A stretch of 64,000 bases of DNA from NCBI RefSeq assembly GCF_020537505.1, contig NZ_JAJBMO010000003.1, forward strand, positions 124,001 to 188,000, given 5' to 3'. Within the stretch, counting starts at the first letter, position 1; the number at the start of each line of letters is the position of its first letter. Shown here piece after piece: positions 18,812 to 28,053 of this stretch. Both the position numbers and the translations under genes were made by a program. Origin of the DNA: Blautia glucerasea. Lineage in GTDB: Bacteria; Bacillota; Clostridia; Lachnospirales; Lachnospiraceae. Below the pieces are notes generated by a model that saw only the letters and a list, made by a program, of their open reading frames with translations, did no database searches and had not been told where the DNA came from.

Positions 18812-18875
18812 AACTGGCAAAAAAGATGAAAGTCTGCGACGCAAAGCTACAGGGCCTGTAAAATGGCAGCCAGTT
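18812..18875 (+). promoter_or_regulatory. c-di-GMP-I (GEMM) riboswitch aptamer
   Basis: The GEMM core is plain: GGCAA, a GATGAAAGTC hairpin with a GAAA tetraloop, the invariant GACGCAAAGCTACAGGGCC, AAAATGGCAGCC. The closing stem AACTGG (18812-18817) pairs with CCAGTT (18870-18875). The same CAGTT can pair instead with AACTG at 18881-18885, giving a switching strand before the terminator at 18891. It should control the operon starting at 19116 in response to cyclic di-GMP. Confidence 0.93.
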
Positions 18876-18890
18876 GCATGAACTGATGTG

Positions 18891-18916
18891 CACTGTCTGT
18901 GAGACGGTGTTTTTTT
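18891..18916 (+). terminator. riboswitch expression-platform terminator
   Basis: CACTGTCT pairs with AGACGGTG (8 pairs, one G-U), followed by seven T. Confidence 0.8.
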
Positions 18917-18939
18917 CGGCGTTACTTCATAGACGTAAC

Positions 18940-19081
18940 AATACTCACGATATACGTACTCCTATGAATGCAATCATTGGTATGACATCATTAATCCGAT
19001 ATGATGCCTGTTATGAATGGCCATGAGGCAACAAAGGCAATCCGCAGAAGTTCCCATGAACTGGCAGGGAATCAGATATGA
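18940..19081 (+). pseudogene. remnant of a hybrid histidine kinase
   Basis: Two protein fragments in different frames. From 18940: N-T-H-D-I-R-T-P-M-N-A-I-I-G-M, the H box of a hybrid kinase, ending at a stop. From 19001: M-M-P-V-M-N-G-H-E-A-T-K-A-I-R, the stretch just after the phospho-acceptor Asp of a receiver domain, ending at 19081. The several hundred residues that should separate them are gone. It sits between the riboswitch and the first intact gene. Confidence 0.7.
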
Positions 19082-19115
19082 AAAAAACGAAAAGGATAGT
19101 TAGGATAGACAGAAA

Positions 19116-19931
19116 ATGAAAGGAAAAAGAGTGATTGCAGGCATTCTGCTTGCGGGAATTTTAGCAGTTACCCTGGCAGGGTGTAAAAACACAGATAACA
19201 CGAAAGAAGAAACAGAAAAGCCCGTCATTACCCTCGGCAGCGACAGCTATCCACCATACAATTATCTGAATGAGGATGGTGTACCGACGGGCATAGATGT
19301 AGAACTGGCTACAGAAGCTTTCAAAAGAATGGGATATCAGGTGGAGGTTGTCCAGATCAACTGGGAGAAGAAAAAAGAACTGGTGGAGAGCGGAGAGATT
19401 GACTGTATCATGGGGTGTTTTTCCATGGAAGGACGTCTTGACGATTACCGCTGGGCAGGACCGTACATAGCAAGCCGCCAGGTGGTCGCTGTAAATGAGA
19501 ATAGTGACATCTATAAACTGAGCGATCTGGAGGGAAAAAACCTGGCTGTCCAGTCCACAACCAAACCGGAAGGTATTTTTCTGAACCGGACAGATGATAG
19601 AATCCCCAAACTGGCAAATCTGATCAGTCTCGGACACCGGGAGTTGATTTATACGTTTCTGGGGAAAGGATATGTAGATGCAGTTGCTGCACATGAGGAA
19701 TCTATCGTCCAGTATATGAAGGATTATGATGCAAGCTTCCGTATCCTGGAAGAGCCTCTGATGATCACCGGAATAGGTGTCGCTTTTGCAAAAGATGATG
19801 ACAGAGGAATCTGTGAACAGATGGAACAGACATTGGAACAGATGCGTCAGGATGGCACATCCCTGAAAATTATTGAAAAATATCTGGATGATCCCCAGAA
19901 GTATCTGGAGGTGGATGACCTTGGATATTAA
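19116..19931 (+). CDS. family 3 solute-binding lipoprotein
   Basis: 271 residues. The lipobox is LAGC with C23. The mature part is a type 3 (amino-acid/opine) periplasmic-binding domain: ITLGSDSYPPYNYLNEDG near the start, GIDVELA-EAFKRMGY, and IMGCFSM-E-R. No permease or ATPase genes are nearby; instead it overlaps a hybrid kinase, so it probably presents a small ligand to that sensor. First gene of the riboswitch-controlled operon. Confidence 0.9.
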   Translation: MKGKRVIAGILLAGILAVTLAGCKNTDNTKEETEKPVITLGSDSYPPYNYLNEDGVPTGIDVELATEAFKRMGYQVEVVQINWEKKKELVESGEIDCIMGCFSMEGRLDDYRWAGPYIASRQVVAVNENSDIYKLSDLEGKNLAVQSTTKPEGIFLNRTDDRIPKLANLISLGHRELIYTFLGKGYVDAVAAHEESIVQYMKDYDASFRILEEPLMITGIGVAFAKDDDRGICEQMEQTLEQMRQDGTSLKIIEKYLDDPQKYLEVDDLGY

Positions 19932-22113
19932 GAGAAAGAAAAAAGAAAAACGAATCCAGATGATCGGAGGTCTGATTGGAATCTGTGTGGCTGTAGTCTC
20001 TCTGTTTTATTTCTTCCATATAAAAAAAGCGGAAGCAGAGAAAAGAATGGTGGAGATTGTAAATTATGTCAAAGTGCAGTGTTCCACCTACACCCATTAT
20101 AATGAATCTTCCGAATCCAAAAGTCTTCTCCGCTCAATTGAAAGTGCCAGACAGATGAGTACAAATATTAACATGGAAATCGAAAACGGCGGACAGCTAA
20201 GCCAGGAGTTCTTGAAAGAAAACCTGCAGACTCTCTGGGTGGATGGTATCATTGTACTGGATATAGAAGGAAAGACGGACTGTGAATACAGCACGGACGA
20301 GGCTCTGGCTAATGAGATTACGGAGTATCTGCAAAAAGAAATTATCGTAGATTTTGCCGGATATGAAGAAAGATCTTATTCAGAACGGTTTGCCAGGGAA
20401 GATGGATCCTATATTGACATTGCAGCCTGTGCCAGAAAAGATGCACCGGGTATTGTTGCAATCTACTATTACACATCTCCTGAATTTACCAGAAATTATA
20501 CTTTGACAATGCAAAGTCTTTTAAATGGCTATAGTACCCGGAAGGATGGAACGATTATTGTTGCAGACGAGGGAATCGTTGTTGCCAGCAATGATCAGAG
20601 CCTGTTGGGGCAGAATACGGCTGACAACGAAGTTGTTCAGGCAATGAAGGGGCATACAGACAGTCAGCACATTTATCATTTGAAGAATGAAGGGAGCGGA
20701 TGCTACGGAATCATGCTGAAGCAGAGGGATTACTATATTTATGCATATCTTCCGGATACAGAGGTGTTCCACAATCTTCCATTAAGTGTGATAAGTGTTA
20801 TTTTTCTCTATTTTCTGATATTCGGCACATTCTGGTTCTGGACATACAGAACCAATCTGGTGCACTGGAAACAGGAACAGGAAAAAGATGAAAAATATAA
20901 AGCAGAACTTCTGATAGCTGCAAAAAAGGCAGAAGCCGCCAATGAGGCAAAAACAGAGTTTCTCCAGCGAATGAGCCATGATATCCGGACTCCGATCAAT
21001 GGAATCTGCGGCATGGTCAATATGGCAGAACATTATGCAGGTGATTTGGAGAAACAGACGGAATACAGGACAAAGGTGAAAAAGGCGTCCAATCTGTTGC
21101 TGGAACTGGTAAATGAAATCCTGGATATGAGTAAGCTTGAGTCAGGCGAAATCGTTCTGGAAGAGATTCCATTTAATCTGAGCAGTATTTCAAGGGAAGT
21201 ATTTGCTGTGATCGAGCAGATGGCTGCAGAACAGAATATCCGGATCGAGTGGGAGAAAAAAGAAATCACACATCGGGATTTTATTGGAAGTCCGGGGTAT
21301 GTGAAACGTGTGATGATGAACATCCTGTCCAATGCGGTGAAATATAACAGAGAAAACGGACATATCTATATCAGCTGCATGGAAATCCCATCCGAACAGC
21401 CGGGAATGACCACAATGGAATTTGTCTGCCGGGATACCGGAATCGGAATGACTGAGGAGTTCCAGAAATGTGTATTTGAACCATTTGCACAGGAACACAC
21501 AGGAAGCCGTACAAAATTTGCCGGAACAGGACTTGGAATGCCGATTGCAAAGAATCTGGTCGAGAAAATGGGTGGAACCATTACTTTTGAAAGTGAAGAG
21601 GGCGCAGGCACCACCTTTGTGATCCGGGTTCCGTTCAAAATAGATCTGGATGCGGATAAACGTGAAGAACAAAAGGATGTATCAGAAAACTCTATAAAGG
21701 AACTGCATATTCTTCTGGCAGAAGACAATGACTTGAATATGGAAATTGCAGAATTTATGCTCCAGAATGTAGGCGCTGAGGTGACGAAAGCATGGAATGG
21801 ACAGGAAGCTGTTGAGCTATTCAGAAAAAGTAAACCTGGTGAATTTGATGTCATTCTTATGGACATTATGATGCCGGTTATGAATGGTTATGAAGCTACA
21901 AAGAAAATCCGTTCTCTGGACAGAGAGGATGCAAAGGTGATTCCGATCATTGCAATGACGGCAAATGCGTTCACGGAGGACAGACTGAGGGCAAAAAAAG
22001 CAGGAATGGATGAACATATAGCAAAGCCCGTTGATGGAAAATTATTAATAAAGGTAATTCATAAACTGATGAAACACAATTTCAGGGGAAGTCATAATGA
22101 AAAAACGGAATAA
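19915..22113 (+). CDS. hybrid sensor histidine kinase
   Basis: 732 residues: a membrane helix (about 15-35), an extracellular Cache-like sensor (about 40-290), a second helix (about 295-315), HisKA with H355 in MSHDIRTPING, HATPase (N box SNAVKYN, G box GTGLGMPIA) and one receiver domain with D650 in LMDIMMP. It starts inside the lipoprotein gene: ATG at 19915, or TTG at 19921 with better spacing from GGAGG. A sensor partnered with the lipoprotein before it. No dedicated output regulator lies in the operon, so the final target is not visible. Confidence 0.92.
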   Translation: MTLDIKRKKKEKRIQMIGGLIGICVAVVSLFYFFHIKKAEAEKRMVEIVNYVKVQCSTYTHYNESSESKSLLRSIESARQMSTNINMEIENGGQLSQEFLKENLQTLWVDGIIVLDIEGKTDCEYSTDEALANEITEYLQKEIIVDFAGYEERSYSERFAREDGSYIDIAACARKDAPGIVAIYYYTSPEFTRNYTLTMQSLLNGYSTRKDGTIIVADEGIVVASNDQSLLGQNTADNEVVQAMKGHTDSQHIYHLKNEGSGCYGIMLKQRDYYIYAYLPDTEVFHNLPLSVISVIFLYFLIFGTFWFWTYRTNLVHWKQEQEKDEKYKAELLIAAKKAEAANEAKTEFLQRMSHDIRTPINGICGMVNMAEHYAGDLEKQTEYRTKVKKASNLLLELVNEILDMSKLESGEIVLEEIPFNLSSISREVFAVIEQMAAEQNIRIEWEKKEITHRDFIGSPGYVKRVMMNILSNAVKYNRENGHIYISCMEIPSEQPGMTTMEFVCRDTGIGMTEEFQKCVFEPFAQEHTGSRTKFAGTGLGMPIAKNLVEKMGGTITFESEEGAGTTFVIRVPFKIDLDADKREEQKDVSENSIKELHILLAEDNDLNMEIAEFMLQNVGAEVTKAWNGQEAVELFRKSKPGEFDVILMDIMMPVMNGYEATKKIRSLDREDAKVIPIIAMTANAFTEDRLRAKKAGMDEHIAKPVDGKLLIKVIHKLMKHNFRGSHNEKTE

Positions 22114-23941
22114 GTTACTTGCTGCACTTCTGGTGATGGCGACAGCCACATCACTTTTGTCAGGCTGTGGCAGAAAAATTGCAGAAAAAGAAGATGCAGA
22201 AACCATCACAGTGTATTTATGGAGCACCAGCCTGTATGATAAATATGCACCATACATCCAGGAACAGCTTCCAGATATCAATATTGAATTTGTAGTAGGA
22301 AATAATGATCTGGATTTTTATAAGTTTCTTGATGAAAACGGTGGATTGCCGGATATTATAACCTGTTGCCGGTTTTCCCTGCATGATGCAAGTCCGCTGA
22401 AGGACAGTCTGATGGATCTTTCCACAACCAATGCGGCAGGAGCTGTCTATGATACCTACCTCAACAGTTTTATGAACGAGGATGGCAGTGTAAACTGGCT
22501 TCCCGTGTGTGCAGATGCCCACGGTTTTGTAGTGAACAAGGATCTTTTTGAAAAGTATGAGATTCCGCTGCCAACCGATTATGAAAGCTTTGTCTTTGCC
22601 TGCCAGGCATTTGACGAGGTGGGAATCCGTGGCTTTACTGCAGACTATTATTACGATTATACCTGTATGGAAACACTGCAGGGTCTGTCTGCATCAGAAT
22701 TGTCTTCTGTAGACGGACGCAAGTGGCGCACCACCTACAGTGACCCGGATAATACAAAGAGAGAAGGTCTGGATGGTACCGTCTGGCCGCAGGCTTTTGA
22801 ACGCATGGAGCAGTTTATCCAGGATACAGGGCTGAACCAGGATGATCTGGACATGAATTATGATGATATCGTTGAGATGTACCAGAGTGGTAAGCTTGCC
22901 ATGTACTTTGGCAGCTCAGCGGGTGTAAAAATGTTTCAGGATCAGGGCATTAACACAACATTTCTGCCATTCTTTCAGGAGAATGGCGAAAAGTGGCTGA
23001 TGACGACCCCATATTTCCAGGTGGCCTTAAACCGCGACCTGACACAGGACGAAGCCCGCCGGAAGAAAGCAATGAAGGTATTGAATACAATGCTTTCAGC
23101 GGAGGCACAGAACCGGATCATTAGTGATGGACAGGATCTGTTGAGCTACAGCCAGGATGTGGATTTCAGGCTTACGGAGTATATGAAGGATGTGAAACCT
23201 GTGATCGAAGAAAATCATATGTATATCCGCATTGCGTCAAATGACTTTTTCTCCGTTTCCAAGGATGTGGTGTCTAAGATGATCTCAGGAGAATACGATG
23301 CAGAGCAGGCCTATCAGTCATTTAATACCCAGCTTCTTGCGGAAGAAGCTGCTTCAGAGAATACCGTGCTGGATTCACAGAAATCCTATTCCAACCGCTT
23401 TCATAGCAGTGGCGGGAACGCGGCATATTCGGTTATGGCAAACACCCTGCGCGGCATTTATGGTACGGATGTGCTGCTCGCAACCGGAAACAGCTTTACG
23501 GGAAATGTGCTGAAAGCCGGTTATACAGAAAAAATGGCGGGTGACATGATCATGCCAAATGGTCTGTCAGCTTACAGCAGCAAAATGAGCGGGGCTGAAC
23601 TAAAAGAGACGGTTAAAAACTTTGTAGAAGGCTATGAGGGAGGATTTATCCCGTTTAACCGTGGCTCTCTGCCAGTGCTCAGTGGTATTTCTGTGGAAGT
23701 CACGGAGGCAGATGATGGCTATACATTGAGCAAAGTTACAAAGGACGGAAAACAAATTCAGGACGAGGATACTTTTACGGTAACCTGCCTTGCGATACCA
23801 AAACACATGGAAGCATATCCCACAGATGAGAATATTGTGTTTGAGGGAGGAGATACCACTGTGAAGGATACCTGGACAGGATATATTTCAGATGGTGATG
23901 CCATTCTTGCAGAGCCTGAAGACTACATGACTCTGAGGTGA
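22097..23941 (+). CDS. family 1 solute-binding lipoprotein
   Basis: 614 residues. Lipobox LSGC with C24. The mature part resembles extracellular solute-binding family 1 (sugar or oligosaccharide type): ITVYLWSTS, LPDI at the first domain, and a large second domain. An extra C-terminal region of roughly 180 residues (after LDSQKSYSN) carries a GGNAAYSVMANTLRGIYGTD segment. It overlaps the preceding kinase by 17 bases and is followed 5 bases later by the second kinase, with no transporter genes, so a sensory role is likelier than uptake. Confidence 0.87.
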   Translation: MKKRNKLLAALLVMATATSLLSGCGRKIAEKEDAETITVYLWSTSLYDKYAPYIQEQLPDINIEFVVGNNDLDFYKFLDENGGLPDIITCCRFSLHDASPLKDSLMDLSTTNAAGAVYDTYLNSFMNEDGSVNWLPVCADAHGFVVNKDLFEKYEIPLPTDYESFVFACQAFDEVGIRGFTADYYYDYTCMETLQGLSASELSSVDGRKWRTTYSDPDNTKREGLDGTVWPQAFERMEQFIQDTGLNQDDLDMNYDDIVEMYQSGKLAMYFGSSAGVKMFQDQGINTTFLPFFQENGEKWLMTTPYFQVALNRDLTQDEARRKKAMKVLNTMLSAEAQNRIISDGQDLLSYSQDVDFRLTEYMKDVKPVIEENHMYIRIASNDFFSVSKDVVSKMISGEYDAEQAYQSFNTQLLAEEAASENTVLDSQKSYSNRFHSSGGNAAYSVMANTLRGIYGTDVLLATGNSFTGNVLKAGYTEKMAGDMIMPNGLSAYSSKMSGAELKETVKNFVEGYEGGFIPFNRGSLPVLSGISVEVTEADDGYTLSKVTKDGKQIQDEDTFTVTCLAIPKHMEAYPTDENIVFEGGDTTVKDTWTGYISDGDAILAEPEDYMTLR

Positions 23942-23946
23942 GAAGA

Positions 23947-26898
23947 ATGGATATTAAGAATCGTAATAAAGGCAGAAAGAAACCTGGCATGGGAAAACGC
24001 TCCCGGATTGCTGTCTTTACAGCTGTTTTACTGGGAATTGTTCTGATGGTTTTCCGATATTTTGACTTTGTGTCGAAAACCATTTATGAGGAAAGCGTTT
24101 CTCATCTGACAGAGATTTTTCATCAGTCTGATAATATGCTAAGGGAACTGACAGATAAGAACCTGACTTATCTCCATATATGGGGTGAGAATCTGCAGAA
24201 TATCTCCAGCGAAGATGAAATCCGTAATTATATAAAGAATGCGCAGGAGGATGCCGGATTTTTGGATTTCTTTTTTCTGTCAGCCGACGGAAACTATAAG
24301 CTGGTGACAGGGGAAAACGGATACCTTGGATTACAGGAAGATATTGAAGAGGACATCCGGCAGGGAAAGGATGTGATATCAAATGCAGCAGTTCCAGGAA
24401 AATCCCAGCTGCTTGTTTTTGCCACTCCCAGGGCGCATGGAAGCTATCAGGGATTTGAATATGATGCCATTGCCATTGCCTATGAAAACTCTGATATCGT
24501 AGATGTACTGGATATTTCTGCTTTCAATGGAAATGCACAGAGTTTTATTGTTCATCCGGATGGCCGTGTTGTGATCGATCATTCTTCTGAGTCATGGGGG
24601 AATGTATATAATTTCTTCGGTGTTCTGAGAGAGCATTCTGATATGTCTGAGAAAGAGGTTAATAAGCTTTCGGAGAAGTTTAAAGCGGGACATACCGGTG
24701 CGCTGCTGGTAGATCTGGATGGAAGAAACTATTATCTGGTTTATGAAAAATCGGATATTCAGGACTGGGTATTTCTGGGACTTGTACAGGCGGATATTGT
24801 CAATGCCAGTATGAACAGCCTGCAGCGTAGCACAATGTTCCTTGTGGCTGCTGTCGTGTTCTGTATTGCCGCCTTTTTTATCAGCCTTATTATCCAAAAA
24901 AGCAGGACAAGCCTTAGAAGAAAGGACACACAGATCCGGTACAGGGACGAACTGTTTCAAAAGCTGTCAATGAATGTGGATGACGTTTTCCTGATGCTGG
25001 ATGCCAAAACATATCAGGCAGATTACGTCAGCCCGAATGTGGAAAAGCTGCTGGGCATTACGGTAGAACAGATCCGCAAAAATATTCGTGTTCTGGGAAA
25101 AATGCATCCAGAGGAACATGAAAATCCGGAGAAAAATTATCTGGAGGAAATCCGGGTGAATGAACAAAGAGAATGGGATTTTGAATATGTTCATCAGAAA
25201 ACAGGGGAAAAACGCTGGTTCCATAATATTGCAATGGGCAGTGAGATAGACGGAAAAAAGAAATACATCCTGGTTATGTCGGACCGTACCGCTGACTGGA
25301 AAATGAACCAGGCACTTTCTGAGGCAGTCCGTGCGGCGGAGACAGCAAACAGGGCCAAGAGTACCTTCCTTTCCAACATGTCTCACGATATCCGGACACC
25401 AATGAATGCGATCATCGGCTTTACCACACTGGCTGTAAGTAATATTGATGATAAAAACAAGGTTCGGGATTATCTGGGAAAGATCCTTTCCTCCAGTAAC
25501 CATCTGCTTTCCCTGATCAATGATATCCTGGATATGAGCCGGATTGAGAGCGGAAAGATCCATCTGGAAGAAACGGAGGTCAGTCTGTCGGATGTGCTTC
25601 ATGATCTGAAGACGATCATCAGCGGGCAGATCCATGCGAAACAGCTGGAGCTTTATATGGATGCCATGGATGTGACAAATGAGGATGTCTATTGTGATAA
25701 GACGAGGCTGAATCAGGTGCTGCTGAATCTTTTGTCCAATGCGATCAAGTTTACTCCTGCTGGCGGAACCGTTTCTGTCCGGCTGAAACAGTATCCTGGG
25801 CTCCAAAGAGGCAGTGAACTGTACGAGATCCGGGTGAAGGATACAGGAATTGGCATGAGCCAGGAATTCGTGAAGAAGATCTTTTCTCCTTTTGAGAGGG
25901 AGCGGACTTCCACTGTGAGCAGGACTCAGGGTACAGGACTTGGCATGGCCATCACCAAGAATATTGTGGATATGATGGGCGGCACCATTGAGGTCCGGAC
26001 AGAGCAGGGGAAAGGTACCGAATTTATCGTCCGTCTGCCATTCCGGACTCAGCCTGAGAATCACCGGATAGAGAAGATTGCAGAGCTGGAAGGCCTTAAG
26101 GCTCTGGTTGTAGATGACGATTTTAATACCTGTGACAGCGTGACAAAAATGCTTGTGAGGGTTGGAATGCGTTCGGAATGGACACTTTCCGGTAAGGAGG
26201 CTGTTCTGCGTGCACGGCAGTCTATGGAGCTTGGGGATGCCTTCCATGCTTATATCATCGACTGGCGTCTGCCGGATATGAATGGTATTGAGATCACCAG
26301 ACAGATCCGCAGTCTTGGTGACGATACACCGATCATTATTCTGACTGCTTATGACTGGTTAGACATCGAAGTGGAAGCCAGGGCTGCAGGGGTAACTGCA
26401 TTCTGCGCGAAACCTCTGTTTATGTCCGATATCAGAGATACCCTGATGGCTGCCATTGGCCAGAATCAGGCTGAGCAGGAGAATCCTGTTCTTCCGGCGG
26501 CATGCTCAGATTTCAGAGGCAAATGTATACTGCTTGTGGAAGACAATGAACTGAACAGTGAAATTGCGGTGGAGATCCTTAATGAATATGGCTTCCTGGT
26601 GGATACTGCAGAAAACGGGGCAAAGGCAGTTGAGAAGGTCAAGAGGTCGAAACCGGGCGATTATGATCTGGTGCTGATGGATGTGCAAATGCCGGTAATG
26701 AACGGATATGAGGCCACGAAGCAGATCCGTGCCCTTAGGAATCCGGCACTGGCAGGAATCACCATCCTTGCCATGACGGCCAATGCTTTTGACGAGGACA
26801 GAAAAAAAGCGCTGGAATGTGGTATGAATGGATTCTTATCCAAGCCAATCGTTCTAGAGGAATTGATCAGTACGTTACAAAATAATCTGACAGATTAG
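23947..26898 (+). CDS. hybrid histidine kinase with PAS and two receivers
   Basis: 983 residues: membrane helix (about 20-40), extracellular Cache-like sensor (to about 290), second helix (about 290-310), a PAS region (about 335-445), HisKA with H480 in MSHDIRTPMNA, HATPase (NLLSNAIKFTPAGG, GTGLGMAI) and two receivers. The first has D772 in IIDWRLPD and starts ALVVDDD; the second has D912 in LMDVQMP. The ATG at 23947 follows GAGGTGAGAAG; the in-frame GTG at 23938 is less likely. The last gene of the operon. Two receivers with no histidine phosphotransfer domain suggest an external partner. Confidence 0.92.
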   Translation: MDIKNRNKGRKKPGMGKRSRIAVFTAVLLGIVLMVFRYFDFVSKTIYEESVSHLTEIFHQSDNMLRELTDKNLTYLHIWGENLQNISSEDEIRNYIKNAQEDAGFLDFFFLSADGNYKLVTGENGYLGLQEDIEEDIRQGKDVISNAAVPGKSQLLVFATPRAHGSYQGFEYDAIAIAYENSDIVDVLDISAFNGNAQSFIVHPDGRVVIDHSSESWGNVYNFFGVLREHSDMSEKEVNKLSEKFKAGHTGALLVDLDGRNYYLVYEKSDIQDWVFLGLVQADIVNASMNSLQRSTMFLVAAVVFCIAAFFISLIIQKSRTSLRRKDTQIRYRDELFQKLSMNVDDVFLMLDAKTYQADYVSPNVEKLLGITVEQIRKNIRVLGKMHPEEHENPEKNYLEEIRVNEQREWDFEYVHQKTGEKRWFHNIAMGSEIDGKKKYILVMSDRTADWKMNQALSEAVRAAETANRAKSTFLSNMSHDIRTPMNAIIGFTTLAVSNIDDKNKVRDYLGKILSSSNHLLSLINDILDMSRIESGKIHLEETEVSLSDVLHDLKTIISGQIHAKQLELYMDAMDVTNEDVYCDKTRLNQVLLNLLSNAIKFTPAGGTVSVRLKQYPGLQRGSELYEIRVKDTGIGMSQEFVKKIFSPFERERTSTVSRTQGTGLGMAITKNIVDMMGGTIEVRTEQGKGTEFIVRLPFRTQPENHRIEKIAELEGLKALVVDDDFNTCDSVTKMLVRVGMRSEWTLSGKEAVLRARQSMELGDAFHAYIIDWRLPDMNGIEITRQIRSLGDDTPIIILTAYDWLDIEVEARAAGVTAFCAKPLFMSDIRDTLMAAIGQNQAEQENPVLPAACSDFRGKCILLVEDNELNSEIAVEILNEYGFLVDTAENGAKAVEKVKRSKPGDYDLVLMDVQMPVMNGYEATKQIRALRNPALAGITILAMTANAFDEDRKKALECGMNGFLSKPIVLEELISTLQNNLTD

Positions 26899-26905
26899 TA
26901 ATAAG

Positions 26906-26948
26906 AACCTGCTAAGAAGTTCGGTTAACAACTTTTTAGCAGGTTTTT
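26906..26948 (+). terminator. terminator of the signalling operon
   Basis: AACCTGCTAAGAAGTT pairs with AACTTTTTAGCAGGTT (one mismatch), then a T-run. Confidence 0.9.
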
Positions 26949-26984
26949 AAATTATTTTTAAGCGTTAAAGCGGTGAGGCTTTTC

Positions 26985-27013
26985 TTGTGTAAAGTGGAGT
27001 AGGGGAGTATAAT
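26985..27013 (+). promoter_or_regulatory. promoter of the second riboswitch
   Basis: TTGTGT (26985-26990), 17-base spacer, TATAAT (27008-27013), almost the same sequence as at 18740-18768. Confidence 0.65.
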
Positions 27014-27053
27014 AAAATCAGTTTTTGCATAATTTTAAAAGCTATAATAAGAA

Positions 27054-27117
27054 AATCGGCAAACCAGATGAAAGTCTGGGACGCAAAGCTACAGGGCCTT
27101 TAAAATGGCAGCCAGTT
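27054..27117 (+). promoter_or_regulatory. second c-di-GMP-I riboswitch aptamer, orphaned
   Basis: The GEMM core is intact (CCAGATGAAAGTCTGG hairpin, GACGCAAAGCTACAGGGCC, AAAATGGCAGCC). The closing stem is AATCGG against CCAGTT, with one mismatch and one G-U where the first copy is perfect. No terminator follows; 12 bases further on stands the target duplication of a family A element, and the next gene (rex) has its own promoter. It is therefore likely a duplicated copy without a target. Confidence 0.85.
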
Positions 27118-27136
27118 GCATGAAATTATGAATTTG

Positions 27137-27279
27137 GTTCCTGTTCACTCCGTGACCAGCAACACACTTCGCGATGCACAGAAATCATGCATTCGCATGA
27201 TTTCGCGCCGATGTTCCCGGGTTTTCTGTGAGCTTCGCCAAAAAAAACACCTGGCGGAACGTTACCAGTGAACAGTAAC
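27137..27279 (-). mobile_element. element family A, complete copy 1 (143 bp)
   Basis: Ends GTTCCTGTTCAC and GTGAACAGTAAC are inverted repeats (11 of 12). The element is flanked by perfect 8-bp direct repeats TGAATTTG at 27129-27136 and 27280-27287, the mark of a transposition. It is the reverse complement of 54048-54190, of identical length. No protein frame is present, so it must be moved by a transposase elsewhere (MITE-like). Internal hairpins include AAATCATGC/GCATGATTT. Confidence 0.88.
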
Positions 27280-27317
27280 TGAATTTGCAAAATATTTGTA
27301 ATTCTGCACAACTTTAA

Positions 27318-27346
27318 TTGACAAGAAAATAACATTTAGGTATAAT
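27318..27346 (+). promoter_or_regulatory. rex promoter
   Basis: Perfect consensus TTGACA (27318-27323), 17-base spacer, TATAAT (27341-27346). Confidence 0.85.
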
Positions 27347-27399
27347 TGACATAGTGTGACGCGGAAAATTTAGGCAGCGGAAACAAGGAGGGGAACATT

Positions 27400-28053
27400 T
27401 TGGAGGCGAAGGAAATCTCAAAGGCAGTGATCAAAAGACTGCCAAGGTATTATCGCTATCTGGGGGAGCTGATGGAAGAGAAAGTTGAGCGTATATCTTC
27501 CAATGACCTTAGTAAGAAAATGCATGTGACTGCATCACAGATCCGCCAGGATTTAAATAATTTCGGCGGTTTTGGACAGCAGGGCTATGGATATAATGTT
27601 GAATATCTTTATACAGAAATTGGTAAGATCTTAGGACTGGACACCATTCATCCTATGATCATTCTTGGTGCAGGTAACCTGGGACAGGCACTTGCCAATT
27701 ACGGGGATTTTGAGAAAAGAGGATTTCGTCTGGTTGGGATTTTTGACGTAAATCCGGTTCTGGAAGGAATTTCGGTTCGGGGAATTGAGATTCAGATGAT
27801 CAGTCACCTTCCAGAATTTATCAAAGAGAATCAGGTAGAGATCGCCATTCTGACTCTGCCGAAGAACAAGGCCAAGGAGATGGCGAAGGTTCTCATTGAC
27901 AATGGAATCAAGGCAATCTGGAACTTTGCACATACAGATCTTGATGCTCCTGAGAACGTGATCGTGGAGAATGTTCATCTGTCTGAGAGCCTGATGGCGC
28001 TGTCTTATAATTTAAGCCAGTACCGCAACGAGCATAAAGAAAACAAAGAATAA
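27400..28053 (+). CDS. rex: redox-sensing transcriptional repressor Rex
   Basis: 217 residues. N-terminal winged helix (residues about 1-80; AVIKRLPRYYRYLGEL, SSNDLSKKM, the recognition helix SQIRQDLNNFGGFGQQGYGYNV split across 48-70) and a Rossmann domain with the NAD(H) motif GAGNLGQAL near 91-99. It represses fermentation genes until NADH rises. TTG start at 27400, with AAGGAGGGG 8 bases upstream. A Rex operator (TTGTTAA-N-TTAACAA) was not found at its own promoter. Confidence 0.95.
   Translation: MEAKEISKAVIKRLPRYYRYLGELMEEKVERISSNDLSKKMHVTASQIRQDLNNFGGFGQQGYGYNVEYLYTEIGKILGLDTIHPMIILGAGNLGQALANYGDFEKRGFRLVGIFDVNPVLEGISVRGIEIQMISHLPEFIKENQVEIAILTLPKNKAKEMAKVLIDNGIKAIWNFAHTDLDAPENVIVENVHLSESLMALSYNLSQYRNEHKENKE

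Noticed and set aside
24967..26247. 426-codon minus-strand frame inside the second hybrid kinase
   Set aside because: Antisense shadow of a well-supported multidomain kinase.
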